Shown: in pieces, positions 33,351 to 45,074 of the stretch
Numbering within the stretch: position 1 is the stretch's first letter
Layout: each line of letters opens with the position of its first letter
Assembly: GCA_964023275.1 (NCBI GenBank)
Contig: OZ029921.1
Location: 5,916,806 to 5,980,805 of the forward strand
Source of the DNA: Norana najaformis
Taxonomy: Eukaryota > Annelida > Clitellata > Crassiclitellata > Hormogastridae
Direction: 5' to 3'
Length of the DNA: 64,000 nucleotides
Position numbers and translations under genes: made by a program
The notes under the pieces: model-generated
The model's input: only the letters and a program-made list of their open reading frames with translations
Databases searched by the model: none
Told to the model about the DNA's origin: nothing

Positions 33351-33825
33351 CTTTAGTGCTAGTTTTGGCTGGCCCATGAAACCCCAAAATCCAAAAGTTA
33401 TCGAGTCAGTCTACGATGGATGTGACGACGGTAATGATTCCCATGGCAACGATGATGATGTCGGAAGATAATCGCAGTCAAGGAGGCGACAATGAAACCG
33501 CAAATGACGCTAATTAATACACGGATGACTCCATTCACCCGAATGAAAATAACCGAAGCAGACTATTAATTGTTGCGACAATCAAACCCCCTTAACGAGC
33601 GCAGTCATTTGTCGGCATTGTCCGCCTTACTGCCTTTGATTAGTAGCCGCGGTGCCGGGCAGGAGACAGGGCAATTTCGAAGAGGATTTTCCCTGCCTTG
33701 CAACATTCTTCTACCCATCCTTCTAAACGCATGTTTCCTCCGGCAGGATCAGAGCATCTTTGCCAAGGGATGCAGTTTCTGCCGCTGTAACCCTTCGACC
33801 TCGGTCGAAATTGCGTGAAATGGGA

Positions 33826-34012
33826 CGAGAGACGATGTCCTGTCCTGATCAGCGGAAGCCGAAGACCATGGCCAGTGGATCCGCTCGACCAGAAAAACCC
33901 CAGGTTATCCGGGACCAGCTGATGAAGGAATATTATCAACGGGATTACGACAGGCTGCGTAAACCACTCGCCAATGGACTCTGGGCTGATCGCCTTTATG
34001 GGCTTCCTCTGT
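33826..34012 (+). other. Possible host exon, unproven
   Basis: The plus frame reads QRKPKTMASGSARPEKPQ, then VIRDQLMKEYYQRDYDRLRK and PLANGLWADRLYGLPL, with balanced composition unlike the surrounding repeats. I do not recognise a family. CAG precedes it, but the polypyrimidine tract is weak and no clear donor ends it. The opposite strand is also open, so this may be chance in GC-rich DNA. Confidence 0.2.
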
Positions 34013-34032
34013 CCCGAATAACGACGTCCGGT

Positions 34033-34290
34033 ATTAGTAGTCACTCGTGTTCGTGTAGCCAAAAAGCTTTTAGTCTATTACTATTACTTGCTACTACAGA
34101 TACAACTACTACTGTAACTATTACTGTTACTATTACCACTGGGGCCGCGGATAACCTGGTTTTTTTCTGATATTAGCAGTCACTCGTGTGCATATGACCA
34201 GAAAGTTTTAGGCTATTGAGGCTGTTGCTATTATTTTCAACTACAGATACAACTAGTAATGTTACTGTTACTGTTACCATTAATGGCCCA
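34033..34290 (+). repeat. 139-bp tandem duplication with trinucleotide runs
   Basis: ATTAGTAGTCACTCGTGTTC (34033) and ATTAGCAGTCACTCGTGTGC (34172) begin two units that both contain ACTACAGATACAACTA and TTACTGTTAC. Confidence 0.85.
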
Positions 34291-34383
34291 AAGGATAAAA
34301 TCCACAGGGAAAACTGTTCTACGCGAGGCAGAGTGCAGTTCGAACTTAGCCGCGTCATAGCAATTGTCTGACGGTAGACTCCG

Positions 34384-34450
34384 TTCAATAGGGTCTTTAT
34401 GAAGTTCTCGAAAGGCGCTATATAAATATCCAGATACCTATATGCATAGA
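34384..34450 (+). repeat. Retroelement tail
   Basis: GAAGTTCTCGAAAGGCGCTA, TATAAATATCCAGATACC, then TATATGCATAGATTTACATT. Tail signature without coding part. Confidence 0.5.
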
Positions 34451-34678
34451 TTTACATTCGCGCATTAATGAACGCCTTTACTGACGAGCATTTTGGCCAC
34501 ATACGTAAGTGTTGGCTGCTACTCTGGGTGGCTTCAAGCCATGGGAGGTGCCTCTTCCTATCTGCTTCTTGCGTCGGCCCCTCGCTCGACTTTCTGCTAC
34601 TTTGGCCGATGTCTGCTTTTTTAAGGCACTGTTGTATGCAAGCTTTGTAAATGAAACACTAAAAGATCTACATCCGAC

Positions 34679-34925
34679 CATCACCACCACCACAACCACC
34701 ACCACCACCACAACCACCATCACCACCACCACCAACACCAACACCAACACCAACATCAAGACCACCACTACCACCATCACCACCACCGACATCACCATCA
34801 ACACCATCAATCATGATCATCATCATTACAACCATTATCATATCACCTGCACTGTAATCGACGCCATTATCATCATCACCACCATCATCGTCGTCGTCAC
34901 CACCACACCGCACCAACATCATCTT
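34679..34925 (+). repeat. (CAC)n and (ATC)n complex
   Basis: ACCACCACCACAACCACCAT, then CAACACCAACACCAAC, then ATCATCATTACAACC. Poly-Thr and Val/Met frames are artefacts. Confidence 0.95.
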
Positions 34926-35069
34926 CAGCAACAGTAACGCCACTGCCAGCACTCACTATTATTAAAACTGCATTACTATTATTCTTAGTGTTATTGTTAT
35001 GTGATACTGTGCCTATTTCCGTACTAAAAGATAATTAGAGACAGGACCATATATAAGAACGGGAGGGAT

Positions 35070-35165
35070 TATTATTATCATCATCATCATCATCGTCGTC
35101 GTCGTCGTCGTCGTCGTAATCGTTGTCATTATCATTTTCGATATTATTATTATTATTATTATTCG
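35070..35165 (+). repeat. (ATC)n/(GTC)n/(ATT)n tract
   Basis: ATCATCATCATCATCGTCGT, then GTCGTCGTCGTC and TATTATTATTATTATT. A CAG run (35379-35398) follows 200 bp later. Confidence 0.95.
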
Positions 35166-35455
35166 GGGCCTATTACTATTATTCATAATGTTACATAGGA
35201 ATTATTCTTGATTCTTTTATTGTTATTGTAATTTTGGTAATTTACTGCAATTCTACGACTCCACTATCTACAACTGTTTTGTATTGGTCATGATAAAAGC
35301 GATCACTAATTAACATAGAAAACGATCAGTCCTACTGATCTCCCTGCCAATCACCACAAACTATCTCGATCAGCGAGCAGCAGCAGCAGCAGCAGCAGAA
35401 CTAGCAGCAGTGATGGCTCACACACAATTCAGCCCAGGCTGATCGCTGACCCACA

Positions 35456-35668
35456 CAAACAGACAGACAGACTGATAGTGACACAGACAGAAGACAGACA
35501 GACAGACAGACATACAGACATACAGACATACAGACATACAGACATACAGACATACAGACATACAGACATACATACAGACTGACTGACTGACTGACTGACT
35601 GACTGACTGACTGACTGACTGACTGACTGACTGACTGACTGACTGACTGACTGACTGACTGACTGACA
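35456..35668 (+). repeat. AGAC and ACAGACAT repeats then pure (CTGA)n
   Basis: ACAGACATACAGACATACAG runs into about 23 uninterrupted CTGA units (35576-35667). The 241-aa and 183-aa frames across it, the longest open frames around here, are Ser/Val/Gln and Cys/Leu repeats. Confidence 0.97.
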
Positions 35669-35669
35669 G

Positions 35670-36429
35670 ATATAAAGAGACAGAGAGCTAGAAAGAGATA
35701 GAGACAGAAGGCAGAAAGAGAGAGCAGAGAGAGTGAGAAATACTGAAAGAGACATCGACAGTGAATGCCAGGCAGACTGAAAAAGACAGAGACAGAGACA
35801 GACAGACATACAGAGACAGAGAGAGGAAGAGGGAACAATCGGTCGATCAGTTCGTCGGCTGGCCAGAGAAGAGACGCGGAGAGGAAAATCAATGACATAG
35901 CAAGTCGCTTGGGGACAGAAACAAGATTTCGACGCCATATCTGATGCAGCAAGAGTCGAATCAGACGTCCGATGACTTCGAATGACCGCTGACCAATCGG
36001 TCGACGATAACTCTTCGGTGGCGAGGGCCTGAACAGCGCAGCTGGCGTCGACCGACCGAACGACGGCTCCGTCGACGCTCACCCGCCAAGTAACGCCCAC
36101 CGAAGACCGACCGATGTTCCTGACCGACTGCCATTGCCCCGCCGACGGATACAATCCCAGCGTCGGCGGTTTGAAACCGGGTGTGTAATTTCGAATTTAC
36201 GATTACGATTAAGTTTACGTTACCTTTACTCGTGTAGAGTAAGGATATGTTGTCGAGATGTTTGACTGATGTTGTCAACAGTTCGTGTTGGTTTCACTAA
36301 TTTGCTGTACTTGGTAACTTACTGATTTACTTACTAAATTACTTATTTAAATATAACTAACTGACTAACTCAGTAACTAAGTAACTAAAGCTACTGAGAT
36401 ATTGATTACTTGATTGCTTGATTGATTGC
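35670..36429. other. Unassigned, partly GC-rich, ending in a retroelement tail
   Basis: AGAG/AGAC-rich to 35830, then GC-rich DNA (35960-36170) with overlapping open frames but no recognised protein, then a tail ATTTACGATTACGATTAAG near 36195. Confidence 0.4.
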
Positions 36430-36770
36430 TGGGCTGCTTGCTCACTCACTCATTCGCTCACTCATTCACTCAATCATTCGATCACTCGCTCACTCAAATC
36501 TCACTCGCTCAAATTTCACTTCCTCAAATCTCACTCAAATCTCAGTCACTGAAATCTCACTCAAATTTCACTTACTCAAATCTCACTCAAATCTCAGTCA
36601 CTGAAATCTCACTCAAATTTCACTCATTCAAATCTCACTCGCTCAAATTTCACTTATTCAAATCTCTCTCCAATCTCTCTCAAATTTCACTCACTCAAAT
36701 TTCACTCACTCAAATCTCACTCACTTAAATCTCACTCATTCAAATCTCGCTCACTGTCTCACTAACTCTC
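36430..36770 (+). repeat. CTCACTCAAAT minisatellite with 51-bp higher-order unit
   Basis: Units of 10-12 bp (TCACTCAAAT). A longer segment starting CTCACTCAAATCTCAGTCAC repeats at 36531 and 36582, 51 bp apart. Confidence 0.9.
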
Positions 36771-38129
36771 TTACTTGCATACAACCTTTACTTACTTCAA
36801 CTGAAGCTGCATGACTGTTAACACCGTCTAGTAAAACCATACAATAGAACAGAAAAGATATCTACCACTTCGCGGCACTTAAGCCGAACGCTACATCGAA
36901 AACTGCTACACTGTGCTACTTAGATGAATGTTACACGGCAGAACTGCTACTCGGGCCGACTGTTAGTAGCTCAATGTTTATTAGTATAATCTGTCGGCCA
37001 TATATCTGGCCGAGGGTAATATTCAAAGGGAAAAAGACTGGGCCTGACACCCATCGGCCCCCGAACCAAAGCCGTTCATAAATCTAGATTATCGGCGACA
37101 ATTTTCAGGGAGGGTTTGGCCGTAGGGGGAGATGAGCCCGCGAGCCGTCGGCGACATTCATCGTCATCCGAAGCCCACACTACCCATCCATCAGCGACTG
37201 TTTGCTCCGCGGTTGCTGCGGCAGGCGCAGCATCCGACAGCGGCGACAAACTGTGGTTTGCTCTGAGCCACCCACGGAACCACCTGGGGATGAACAATCC
37301 GTGCCGAACGAAAGAGCGACGCTAGGGACGAAGGAAATGAGAGACAGCATAACACCAACTGCAACAATAACAATTGTAACACGGGTAACAAAACACCATA
37401 AACAATCACAGTAAATATTACGACATACAGCAATTACAGCAGTTGCAACACAGGCAACAACAGCGATAACAGCACAGACAACAGCAGTGACAATATAAAC
37501 AACAATAACAGTTACAACAGAAAAACCTATTACAGTTACAACAAGTTATTCTGTGCAAGATGACTAGTCTTCAGGGAAACAATGCGATTTAATTACTCTT
37601 GGTATTGTACACAGTGTATTGTTACTACTTTTCCATTTAATGACTCTTGGTATTGTAAGCAGTGTATTGTTACTACTTTTCCATTTAATCAGATTATTGA
37701 TGATAGGGATTTTCTAGGCTCTACACTGCAGTAAGTCCGTCGCCGGCGTGTACTCAGTGGGATGGTCCTGCACTTAATTGCATCGCTGAAGAGCATGGCG
37801 ATCGGCCACTCCTACCTAATGAGGATTTAGATCCTGACGGTAATTATTGTGTAAACAATCTATTTTCAAATTCATGCGGTAGCTTTTCATCACTTGGCCC
37901 AAAGTTTAGTTCTCACGACTGTAGCGGATTTAGTATTATGCATTTTAAATTGAAAATGTGAAAGATCTAAAAGCGCAAGACTTGGACATGAGAACTAACG
38001 TTAACACAATCAGAGACAGAACGAAATGGTGACATCTTGCTCAAACCTCATCGTCGGCACACACCTGGTGGTAAAGAGAAGAAGAAGAAGAACAAGAACA
38101 AGAAGAAAAGATTTTGAATTGTAGGAGCC
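36771..38129. other. Unassigned, with a GC-rich patch and ACA-rich tract
   Basis: GC-rich at 37100-37320 with short frames on both strands and no clear splice signals. ACAGTTACAACA-type cryptic repeats at 37390-37545 and the 48-bp duplication described separately. Confidence 0.4.
37595..37690 (+). repeat. 48-bp tandem duplication
   Basis: ACTCTTGGTATTGTACACAG (37595) and ACTCTTGGTATTGTAAGCAG (37643), both followed by TGTATTGTTACTACTTTTCC, are almost identical. Confidence 0.92.
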
Positions 38130-38780
38130 TTGTTTCTAAAATATCCGACATTTAACTGCTTCTATCACAGTTGTCTGTTATTGTTTGGCATTGTTTTTGG
38201 CATGGCAGAAAGATGGCTTGGTTTATCTAGCGCTGAAACTGTATCCATATCAGGATATCACTTTGTCTATAAAGGTAAAACCACAGGAAGATGGGGTGTT
38301 GTATTTGTTATTAACGAAGGCGTGAAATTTTATATTTTGAATTTTAATTAAATAAAGCCAAGTCATATCGCATGTGAGAGTATGTTTATAACGATGCCGC
38401 AATATCGGAGAGTAAACTGCGTTATTGTGGTTTTTATAGACCACCGGAGCAAACACTGGACACTTTTATTACTGAATTTGATCAGTTGCTGTCTTCTCTT
38501 ACCAAATTGAATATGAAAGTTTTCTTAGCTGGCGACTTTAATATTGGCCTCTTATAGTCTGATAATCATCTTCTAAAGCACAATTTTTCAACAGTTTGTC
38601 GTCTATTTCCTTCCCACATACTTCGGCCAAATAAATTTACTACAGCTTCAGCTACTCTCATTGATAACATCTTCACTAATGTCTGCTTGAATCTTGTCGA
38701 TTCTTCGATCACTGTAAATGATATATCTGATAATCTTCCTATTATGGCCCGGGCTGATCTTAATCCTATTCCGTAAACTA
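38130..38780 (+). pseudogene. LINE endonuclease (APE-type) remnant
   Basis: Seen: GMAERWLGLS (cf. ETWL), SGYHFVYKGKTTGRWGVVFV (cf. GYxxxRxDRxxRGGGV), YRPPEQ, FLAGDFNIGLL, RPNKFTTASATLIDNIFTN and ITVNDISDNLPIMA. These are the ordered motifs of the apurinic-type endonuclease of CR1/L2/Rex1-group LINEs, including GDFN, IDNI and the (S)D(H)LP block, in which His has become Asn. Stops and frameshifts are present near 38348 and 38555. No reverse transcriptase follows before 38860, so this is an isolated 5' part, which is uncommon. Confidence 0.82.
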
Positions 38781-39311
38781 GTAGATTGGTAAAAGATGAC
38801 TCAGTGAAGCGTTTTCACTCATTGCTAAAGCAAATAGATTGGGCTCCGACATCCAAGGCATGCACGGCATGAAATAGCATCACATGCGACCAACGAATTC
38901 CCATCCAAATCAGATATTCGCGAATTCGTTGGTCGATCATAGCGTAACATAGCAATGGCTTAAGTGGTTCGGAAGACGTACAATCTGTGTTAAAACCTCT
39001 GCCAGTTAATCGGAAATGCTAAATAGTCCGTCTTTCCTAGCTTCTTAGGAGCTGCTAGTGTCTAATGAGACAGTACTCTCATCCTACCGATTTCACAAGT
39101 CTACAATTCTCATACTAAAACATTTCTGCCCTCTGTTTGAATTTCTACTCTACGTGTCTGCATGAGACTGCCAGTGAAGTCCTCCAAATACACGAGAATC
39201 ATTCATACACCGACGAACTTGTAGTTCTCTTTCTCGAAATTACGATTCTCTTACCACTCCGATCAACGGTGGGCACGATCGCCGATTGTTTAGAATGCTT
39301 GGCTTGTAATC

Positions 39312-39440
39312 GTAGTTGTAATCGTAAACTCGGTGTCTAAAGTGCTAATTAAAAGCTAAGTGCATGACACCAGCTTATTCACGAGCGCTGCGTCAAGTCC
39401 GTGGGGTTGCCCAAAGATGCCATATCGAGAACAAAGTCCG
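39312..39440 (-). mobile_element. LINE family Y-related tail, minus strand
   Basis: GTAATCGTAAACTCGGTGTC, TAATTAAAAGCTAAGTGC, CACCAGCTTATTCACGAGCG, GCTGCGTCAAGTCCGTGGG: closest to 40535-40640. A SINE family 1 fragment follows at about 39430. Confidence 0.68.
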
Positions 39441-39550
39441 GATGCCAGCTCGTAACGCGGAAAGTATGAGTTCGAGCCTCCCCGAAGCTGCGACTGTGTA
39501 GGACCCTTGAGAAAATCCTTCACTCACCATTGCTCAGCGTCATAGGTGTT
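39430..39550 (+). mobile_element. SINE family 1 fragment
   Basis: Contains GCTCGTAACGCGGAAAGTAT, a B box GAGTTCGAGCCTCC, and GACCCTTGAGAAAATCCTTC followed by ACTCACCATTGCTCAGCG. The 5' part of the head has been replaced by unrelated sequence, and the 3' end is cut off. Confidence 0.75.
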
Positions 39551-40279
39551 CTGTTGCACGGTCGCGTGCGCACTTCTGCGCTTTGGAGGGAGGCCAGTAT
39601 CAAATAAAGGTGTATTGTATAACTGTATATTACTTTAATATCAATTACTAAGAAGCGCTTGTGTGAGTTACTTAAAGCCGCTGTAAAATACCCATATGCA
39701 TTCACACACCACAGTACGTCAAACAATATCACTTTTCGACCGGACTCAACATGGAATTTGGCTTGGGCAATGATTTTCGACTGAATCCTTGAGCATTATC
39801 AGAGTAGCGCTATATAAGTTCTTAGATTAGAATTATACTTTATATTGCGCTATACTTCAGCACAGCTATGTTTGCGTGGCTTTAAGGAAGCCTTCCGCAT
39901 CACACCGGAGGAGTTAGACAAAGCCAGCTGCTGAGGCAGGCACGGCATCCACAGAAGATTACCTTGATTAAAGATAGACACATCGGTAACACCGCGTGGC
40001 AGTTCGAACAGTGAGTGCCGGTCGCTGAATCTTTGTCGAGGCACAAGGGACAGCAGCAGTCGGTCCGTCGGCAAAGACCGCCTGTAGGTGGCGCCGCAAA
40101 GCTTTGTAAAACGAAGAATATAATTGGCCAAACGCTTCGCTATGTGTCCTTTGCGACATATATGTCTTCTGGTCTCTGGTCACGTACTGGGTGTTCGCAC
40201 TTCCAAGTAATGTCTGGATATAGGAGACAATGATGTGGCTAGAAAGTTTCTAGAAACCCTGTCTTAAGAATAATGTCCG

Positions 40280-40446
40280 GATAGGATGCATTGATGCCTG
40301 CTTGACTCTTGGATCTTGACCTGGAACCAAACCATAATTGCCTATCGATTTTGTTTCGACTAAGCGCCTGCGAATAAGTTGGCTTCAGCGACTTAGCTTT
40401 CGTTGGGCGCTATATAAATCTCGAGTTCACGATTACGATTACGATG
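40280..40446 (+). mobile_element. LINE family Y tail, plus strand
   Basis: TTGGATCTTGACCTGGAACC, GCCTATCGATTTTGTTTCGA, TTCGTTGGGCGCTATATAAA and ACGATTACGATTACGAT: the forward form of the family terminus. Only 90 bp separate it from the minus-strand copy at 40535, giving an inverted pair. Confidence 0.8.
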
Positions 40447-40534
40447 TGGCTAGATCGCTCATAGAAGCCGTGTTTAAACTCTTGAAATCAACGTACTACA
40501 ATACGATTGTGACAAATACGCTTATTGACAACAG

Positions 40535-40720
40535 CCTATTATTCCATAATCGTAAACTCCAGATTTCTAAGGCGCTACTTAAAAGCTAAGCGGAAGGCAC
40601 CAGCTTATTCACAAGCGCTGCGTTAAGTCAGTGGGATCGTCCTTAGATGCCATTTCAAGTGTCAAGTCCATTGCCAGAGAGAGAAGGGGAAAGGTTAGGG
40701 TGGGTTGTGTTGAAGCTGGA
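40535..40720 (-). mobile_element. LINE family Y-related tail, minus strand
   Basis: ATAATCGTAAACTCCAGATT, AAGGCGCTACTTAAAAGCTA, CACCAGCTTATTCACAAGCG. The internal part diverges from other family Y copies but agrees with 39312-39440, so these two form a subfamily. Confidence 0.68.
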
Positions 40721-40969
40721 GGGCCGCGGATTCGATGGATCGGGGTGGTATATCTTGAAAAGGTGAGACTTCACTTTTGAATGGAACACCTGAGGAGTAC
40801 CAGCCAATCTATGTCTGTGAACAGTCACAAGGAATCACTTTTAAACGAAAATGGGTTTTGCACAATCCCATCTCTCCTACACGATAGGGCTACACAAATT
40901 GTCTTGCGATAAAGAACTGTTGCTGTGATATACTGATAGTGTAGTCAGACCAATGGACAAGTAGGGGAA

Positions 40970-43200
40970 AGCAGCCCAAAATGACACACTGGGGCAATAA
41001 GACACAGATGGCTTGTGTACTGGACCGCAGTATAAACAGTCAACTTACTTACTTACTTTTCTCCAGCGCGGCAAGCGTTGTTGCTATTTCTAGTGAAAAA
41101 ATTTGGTGAAGTGCACAAAAGTATTTGGTTGATGTCTCTGCTATTTGTGACATTTCGATACAATTTCATTGTTTACGACAGTCAATGCTGCTTTAAAGAT
41201 ATCTGCAGATACCGAGTACAATAGTGATTTGTAAAGTGTAAACATATTATGTCGATCAAGAAGCGTACAGCTTTTAACATGGAGCATTTCGCCGCGGCTA
41301 CAGCACTAGGTCTCAACCCAACACTCATATAAGGGGGGAAATGATCATACAAATCATTGGGTTAAATGACATAGGATGTGTCATTTATCCACTGCCATAA
41401 TTATTGTCTTATGCCAAGTTGTTTGTCAGCACTGCCCTTGTAGCCCTGCAAATGGTATTTAGCATAACTTCCATCGTGGGATTAAAATGGCTGGGAAAAA
41501 CTTTTCGAAGGGATCCAAGGCAAGACATCCAGAAATAAGTTTGAGAAAACTTGGAGCGACTTCACTTGCTCGGGCATGACCTTTTAACAAGCCACACGTG
41601 TCCAAACTTTTCAGCCCTGAATGAAACCATGAAAATGCACAAAATAATTCCACAGAGAGTCGTCTACAATATGGATGAGTCTGGATTGAATAAGGTCAAA
41701 AGACCCAGAAAATACGAGCATCGAGAGGGAAGAAACGGGTTGGAGCAGTGACCAGTGCGGAGGGAGGCGTACATTGTACCACAGTATGCTGTTTGGGAGC
41801 AATAGAATCTTTCATTCCACCTTGTGTTATATATCCACGAAAGCGGTGGAAACCAGAGTTCCTATGGTCCACCACAGATTTTAAAATTGTGTCAGTAAAA
41901 TGGATGGATGACTGGGGAATTGTTCAAACTTTGGCTGGAGCATTTTGTTAAATATGTTGCCCCAACTCCTGACAACAAAGTGTTCCTGTTGCTTGACGGA
42001 AATTCAAGCCGAAAGTGCTATGATGCTTTGATGTACGCACGTGATAATGGAGTTGTACGGGTGTGTTTTCCTCAACGCTGTGCTCACCGGCTTCGGCCAC
42101 TAGACGTGTCACTCTTTGGACCGGTTAAAACTTATTTTAGCCAAGTAACAACCAGATGGATGAAAAATCACCCTCGCCGAGCCGTGACTCAGTTTCAGGT
42201 AAGTGGACTTCTTGCCCACGCATACAGAAAGGCAGCTATAGCAGCCAATGCTGTAAATAGTTTTCAGTAAACAGGAATTGTTCCGCACAACGCGAACATA
42301 TTTTCAGATTGCATGTTTGCACCTGGTTATGTCACTTATAATCCACAGTCAGGTGGGCAGTGCTATGGCAAGCCATGAACGTTGAGTGCGATACCAGTTG
42401 TACCTCCATAGCAGGTTCCTTTCAATGTCAAGGCTTCGAATTCGGGCACAGACCACCTGCAGTCTGAACCATTGCATGTTGTTCCTCGTTTTGATAAAAC
42501 TTTGAAGTCAGACCATTTGGAGACTGAGCAAACCGATGTGGGTCACCATCGTAGCAAAATATCAAAGTCAGTAGCAGGCCATAGCTGCATGAAAACTCAA
42601 TCAACATGTCAGGTTATGCGTCATATGAAACCTTCAAAGTTCGTCTCACAGACTAATAGCATGTTGAAAGTCAAACAACGTGAATGCAAACAGTGTGAAT
42701 GCTTCTGGAAGTTTTACAGCGGCTTTAAGTACCTCACACACAAGCGCTTCTTACTAGCCTAACCGATATTAAAGTCATGTACAGTAATACAATACAACTT
42801 TGTTTGACATTGGCCTGTGTTTCTAAATCGTTGGCCAAACAAATGCCATAGTTCTGCTTGTCCCCAGGTTGTCATTGTAAAATTTTCATGTCACGGTAAA
42901 ATGTAAACTTCTTATCAATGTCTTTCCTAATTTGTGTCGTGGTTTGCAGCAGCTCTTTAGTCGCAGAACATCTCGGAACTTTTAAGCCTATAACATATGT
43001 AAAAATTTTGATTTTACGATAAAAAAATAACGGTAAGCCAAACATATCGATTTAAGCCTTGTTGGCCAATATTGGGTCATAAATGTGCATGTTATTTTGT
43101 ACACCCCATGTAATTTTTCCCTCTGGGTGGCCCAAAATGACATAGACCTAGAATTTATAGAAAACTGCAGTTTTGCCCTAGTGTCATATTTAATTTAATT
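40970..43200 (+). mobile_element. Decayed pogo/Tigger-type DNA transposon (limits approximate)
   Basis: A DDE transposase pseudogene (41460-42360) sits in a 2.2-kb block whose ends share a short inverted similarity: TGACACACTGGGGCAA at 40982-40997, and at 43173-43186 the reverse-complement form TGACACTAGGGCAA. The block also repeats the phrase CCCAAAATGACA near both ends (40977 and 43131). A length of 2.2 kb is usual for pogo elements. I could not see a clear TA duplication, so the outer limits are inferred. Confidence 0.55.
41460..42360 (+). pseudogene. Pogo/Tigger-like DDE transposase pseudogene
   Basis: Seen in order: HPEISLRKLGATSLARA (the family's HTH-to-catalytic linker, followed by a stop), NMDESG with the first catalytic Asp at 41674, LLLDGNSS with the second Asp at 41995, and RPLDVSLFGP with the third at 42103. 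The last two are 36 residues apart, as in pogo transposases. After them come TRWMKNHP, VTQFQ, AYRKAA and TGIVPHN, all standard C-terminal blocks. It is broken by stops near 41574 and 41749, a frameshift near 41745 that is undone near 41905, and a stop at 42268. The usual His after the second Asp (DxHxSH) is replaced (DGNSSR). The N-terminal CENP-B-like domain is not clearly recognisable. It is a dead copy. Confidence 0.85.
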
Positions 43201-45074
43201 TTTATGATCACTTTACTTTGTAAGTATATTAGGTGTCTATTGAACTAAGTCCTACATGTGCCATTAATATTATGCTAAACTTGGAAAAACCCTTAGGTAT
43301 GTCGTTTGGGTTTCTTTCCTCTGTGTCTGTTTTAGGCGACAATGGCAGTGTTCCATTTGCAGACAAATTATGTCTGTGGTAAATTCGGCCACACTTTGGT
43401 GATATTGGTATTCGTGAGGATTGAAAATAATGTCCAGTGAGAATATACATTAATGTTCCCAGACATCTATTGTCTCTTATGAAAAATGCAATTGTTCATG
43501 ATGAAAATTATAGTTTCCGCCATATTAGCAGAGAGCGATTCTGAGTATATACATAAAATATATATATTGAATTGACGCTATATAAATTATGTTAACATAT
43601 GTATTCTGTAACAGCATAACATAACAATCTAACCCAACATTACATAACACAGCACAACAATATAACATAACATTACATTATATAACATTAAAGGCTGTTC
43701 TTTTTTACAAGACAACGAAACGCATTCCATCCAAAGTGATATTGCTGGATTGGGAGTGTTTCATAAGTGGCGCTGTATAAGTCTTCGTTCACATTATATG
43801 ACACATGCACTTGATACCTATGAGTGCATTGACTACATCAACAAGTGTAGAGCTAGAAATATAAACATCGCAGATTGCAAGCGACGGGAAGCAGCAACAG
43901 ACATCCCACGGGGGTCGGAGAACACATTCCTGTCGATTAAGCAACTTTTTATCGCATAAATTACACATTCCAGTATATCTTTCAATTTATCACGGACTTC
44001 CCAGGTGGGTACTCGGTCATAAAGCCAAGCATTTTGCTGGGGATTTGGACTATAACAAAACAAGGTTGATGCATAAATCATATTTCTAAAGTTTTGTTGC
44101 GGTGATCTGATTAGAAACGGCAAGAAACAGATGAAGGATCAAGCTGTTTAAAGATTGAAGATGTTTAAATATTAAACTGGTTAGGTAAGCACAGTTAATA
44201 AGAACAGTCAGAAAATTGGCAAACAGTAAAGGGAAGAAACTGCTTGAAATGAGGTCACATCACAGGAAATGATGTATTGCCACCACAAATTGATAACAAA
44301 TTAGGGAACAGTCTATTACCATGCAACATAATGTCACGTGATTCTTTATAGCCTACCACTTCGAAGAAACTGCTGAAAATAAGGTAATAGCAAAAGTAAA
44401 GACCTTGCAGTAATGATGTCTTATTACCGAGAAAAACTGCTAGAAAATTAGTTAGCTCTCCGAAACTGTAACATAAAATCACTTCCGCTGCAAAAAACTG
44501 GGTCTTTTCTCACGATTTCTATTCTTTCTCTCGGCTTTTGAAGCGTCCGACATGAATTAATTCAAACGTTTCAACGCAGGGAACTCAAATCACTGGAGCC
44601 AGCATAAAAGACCCTTTTCCTGAAGTCTGTCAGAACCGTGACAAAATATCAAAAACCTGACCGAAACTGTATAACCAACAACCTAGTTCTTGTGGACTTG
44701 ATTTGATATAGCGCTGGTGCATAAGTGGGTCTCTTTGATGTGGCGCGAAGAAAATTTTGCAGATTTACGCTTACATTTACGCCACCAGAATTCCGTCCAC
44801 AAGCACAATGTCATATGAATTTCTCGATTTTGTTTTGTCTAATATCTTAGCGTGCTTTCAAAGTCAACACGTTGCCACATAAATTTCCGCATTTGTTTCG
44901 CATAGCTTCGCCTTGCTTGTTACCTTTTCGTTGCCTGACGGTAATTCAGAACACGTGGTATTCTTTGTCAACATTGAGCAACGGTCAGAGTAGCAGTTTT
45001 ATTTCCATCAATCAAAGGGGTCACCGCCCATACATCTCCTCTTCACCTATTCTCTGAATGTAAATTTAAATTTG
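43201..45074. other. Unassigned, AT-rich
   Basis: Contains a retroelement tail (GACGCTATATAAATTATG at about 43567), a CATAACA-type tract at 43612-43692 and a degenerate repeat at 44205-44470. No gene seen. Confidence 0.4.
44205..44470 (+). repeat. Degenerate GAAGAAACTGCT repeat
   Basis: GGGAAGAAACTGCTTGAAAT, TCGAAGAAACTGCTGAAAAT and CCGAGAAAAACTGCTAGAAA recur at uneven spacing, each followed by an AGGT(C/A)A-like segment. Confidence 0.5.

Noticed and set aside
34400-34430. CTATATAAAT motifs resembling TATA boxes, here and at more than a dozen other places
   Set aside because: They are part of the conserved retroelement 3' tail (GCGCTATATAAAT), not core promoters.
35429-36154. A 241-codon open frame on the minus strand, among the longest in the window
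   Set aside because: It is translated from CTGA, AGAC and ACAGACAT microsatellites (Ser/Val/Gln and Cys/Leu repeats). Tetranucleotide repeats without stops stay open in all frames.
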